From the NCBI GenBank assembly GCA_029856145.1, contig JAHQWK010000008.1, forward strand, positions 124,001-188,000: a stretch of 64,000 nt of DNA, read 5' to 3'. Under the pieces are notes generated by a model, which did no database searches, was not told where the DNA came from, and worked only from the letters and a program-made list of their open reading frames with translations. Shown here piece after piece: positions 63,857 to 64,000 of this stretch. Position 1 is the first letter of the stretch; every line of letters begins with the position of its first letter. The DNA comes from Promethearchaeia archaeon. GTDB lineage: Archaea; Asgardarchaeota; Lokiarchaeia; Sigyniarchaeales; SOKP01. The position numbers were made by a program, and so were the translations under genes.

Positions 63857-64000
63857 CTAACTTAAAAGTTCATTAAGGGTATTTATTAATTTTTTATGAG
63901 TAAAAGGCTTGTCCAAGAACCCCTTTGCCCCATAGGAATAGACTTCTTCTCTTATTGTTTTGTCTGCACTAGCAAATATAACTCTTGAATTATGATCAAT
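63857..64000 (-). CDS. response-regulator receiver domain, C-terminal end (runs off window)
   Basis: The minus strand from the window edge reads IDHNSRVIFASADKTIREEV, then YSYGAKGFLDKPFTHKKLINTLNELLS and a TAG. VIFASAD corresponds to receiver strand beta-4 with its Ser/Thr, and GAKGFLDKPF holds the invariant Lys-Pro before the last helix. The domain ends the protein, so it is a CheY-like stand-alone or C-terminal receiver. The phosphorylated Asp lies beyond the window. Confidence 0.85.
   Translation of the reverse strand: MDHNSRVIFASADKTIREEVYSYGAKGFLDKPFTHKKLINTLNELLS

Overview
The window is AT-rich, gene-dense and archaeal. The archaeal markers are a thermosome subunit, ribosomal proteins uS9, uL13 and eL18 next to Rpo3, archaeal-type TrpRS, Cdc48/VAT and a TrmI-type tRNA methyltransferase. 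Several small GTPases (one Rag/Gtr-like with a probable roadblock tail, one MglA/Arf-like, one COG2229-like, one degenerate), a zinc-ribbon/LRR giant and a bacterial-type MetV/MetF next to heterodisulfide reductase genes point to an Asgard archaeon (Promethearchaeota), most likely Lokiarchaeia-like. That placement is inference; no 16S rRNA or phylogeny is available here. I saw no tRNA, rRNA, CRISPR array or insertion sequence.

Layout. 0-1 kb: truncated edge gene, a decayed Gfo/Idh/MocA oxidoreductase, a small zinc protein. 1-3.6 kb: divergent aroC and aroA (end of the shikimate pathway). 3.6-8.4 kb (minus strand): Rpo3-eL18-uL13-uS9 cluster, glyA, a coiled-coil protein. 8.5-12.6 kb: TrmI, a tRNA-binding OB protein, a pseudo-GTPase-like protein coupled to YjbQ, and small unknowns. 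12.7-24.2 kb: TPR protein, LRR protein, Rag-like GTPase, TrpRS, Lrp/AsnC regulator, thermosome, GTP-type PEPCK, and a COG2229-like GTPase that appears to lack a canonical start codon.

24.9-35.8 kb is the metabolic centrepiece: hdrC-hdrB-hdrA-hdrA-mvhD, then one very long HdrA-HdrA-MvhD fusion, then metV-metF and an Lrp-type regulator. The gene order suggests a methylene-tetrahydrofolate reductase complex tied to flavin- and iron-sulfur-based electron transfer, comparable in content to the MetVF-HdrABC-MvhD complex of acetogenic bacteria. The fused gene repeats the content of the three split genes before it. A second metV-metF pair without Hdr genes lies at 43.5-45.1 kb.

35.8-43.5 kb is accessory-looking: MglA-like GTPase, membrane M28 peptidase, a nonsense-riddled copy of a gene found intact 4 kb further on, a secreted/anchored beta protein, an F420-type oxidoreductase, an MFS transporter with repeats around it, and a 0.5-kb region with six copies of a 10-bp motif and a perfect palindrome before an 89-aa unknown gene. 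45-57 kb: anchored C11-like protein without its expected cysteine, truncated VIT1 fragment, MBL hydrolase, GNAT, ABC exporter with membrane-bound winged-helix protein, unknown membrane protein, PAS/GAF histidine kinase, dihydrolipoamide dehydrogenase-like flavoprotein. 57-64 kb: Eco57I-like DNA methyltransferase, Hsp20, Cdc48 with a C-terminal HbYX-like tail, winged-helix regulator, HExxH protein and the end of a response-regulator receiver domain.
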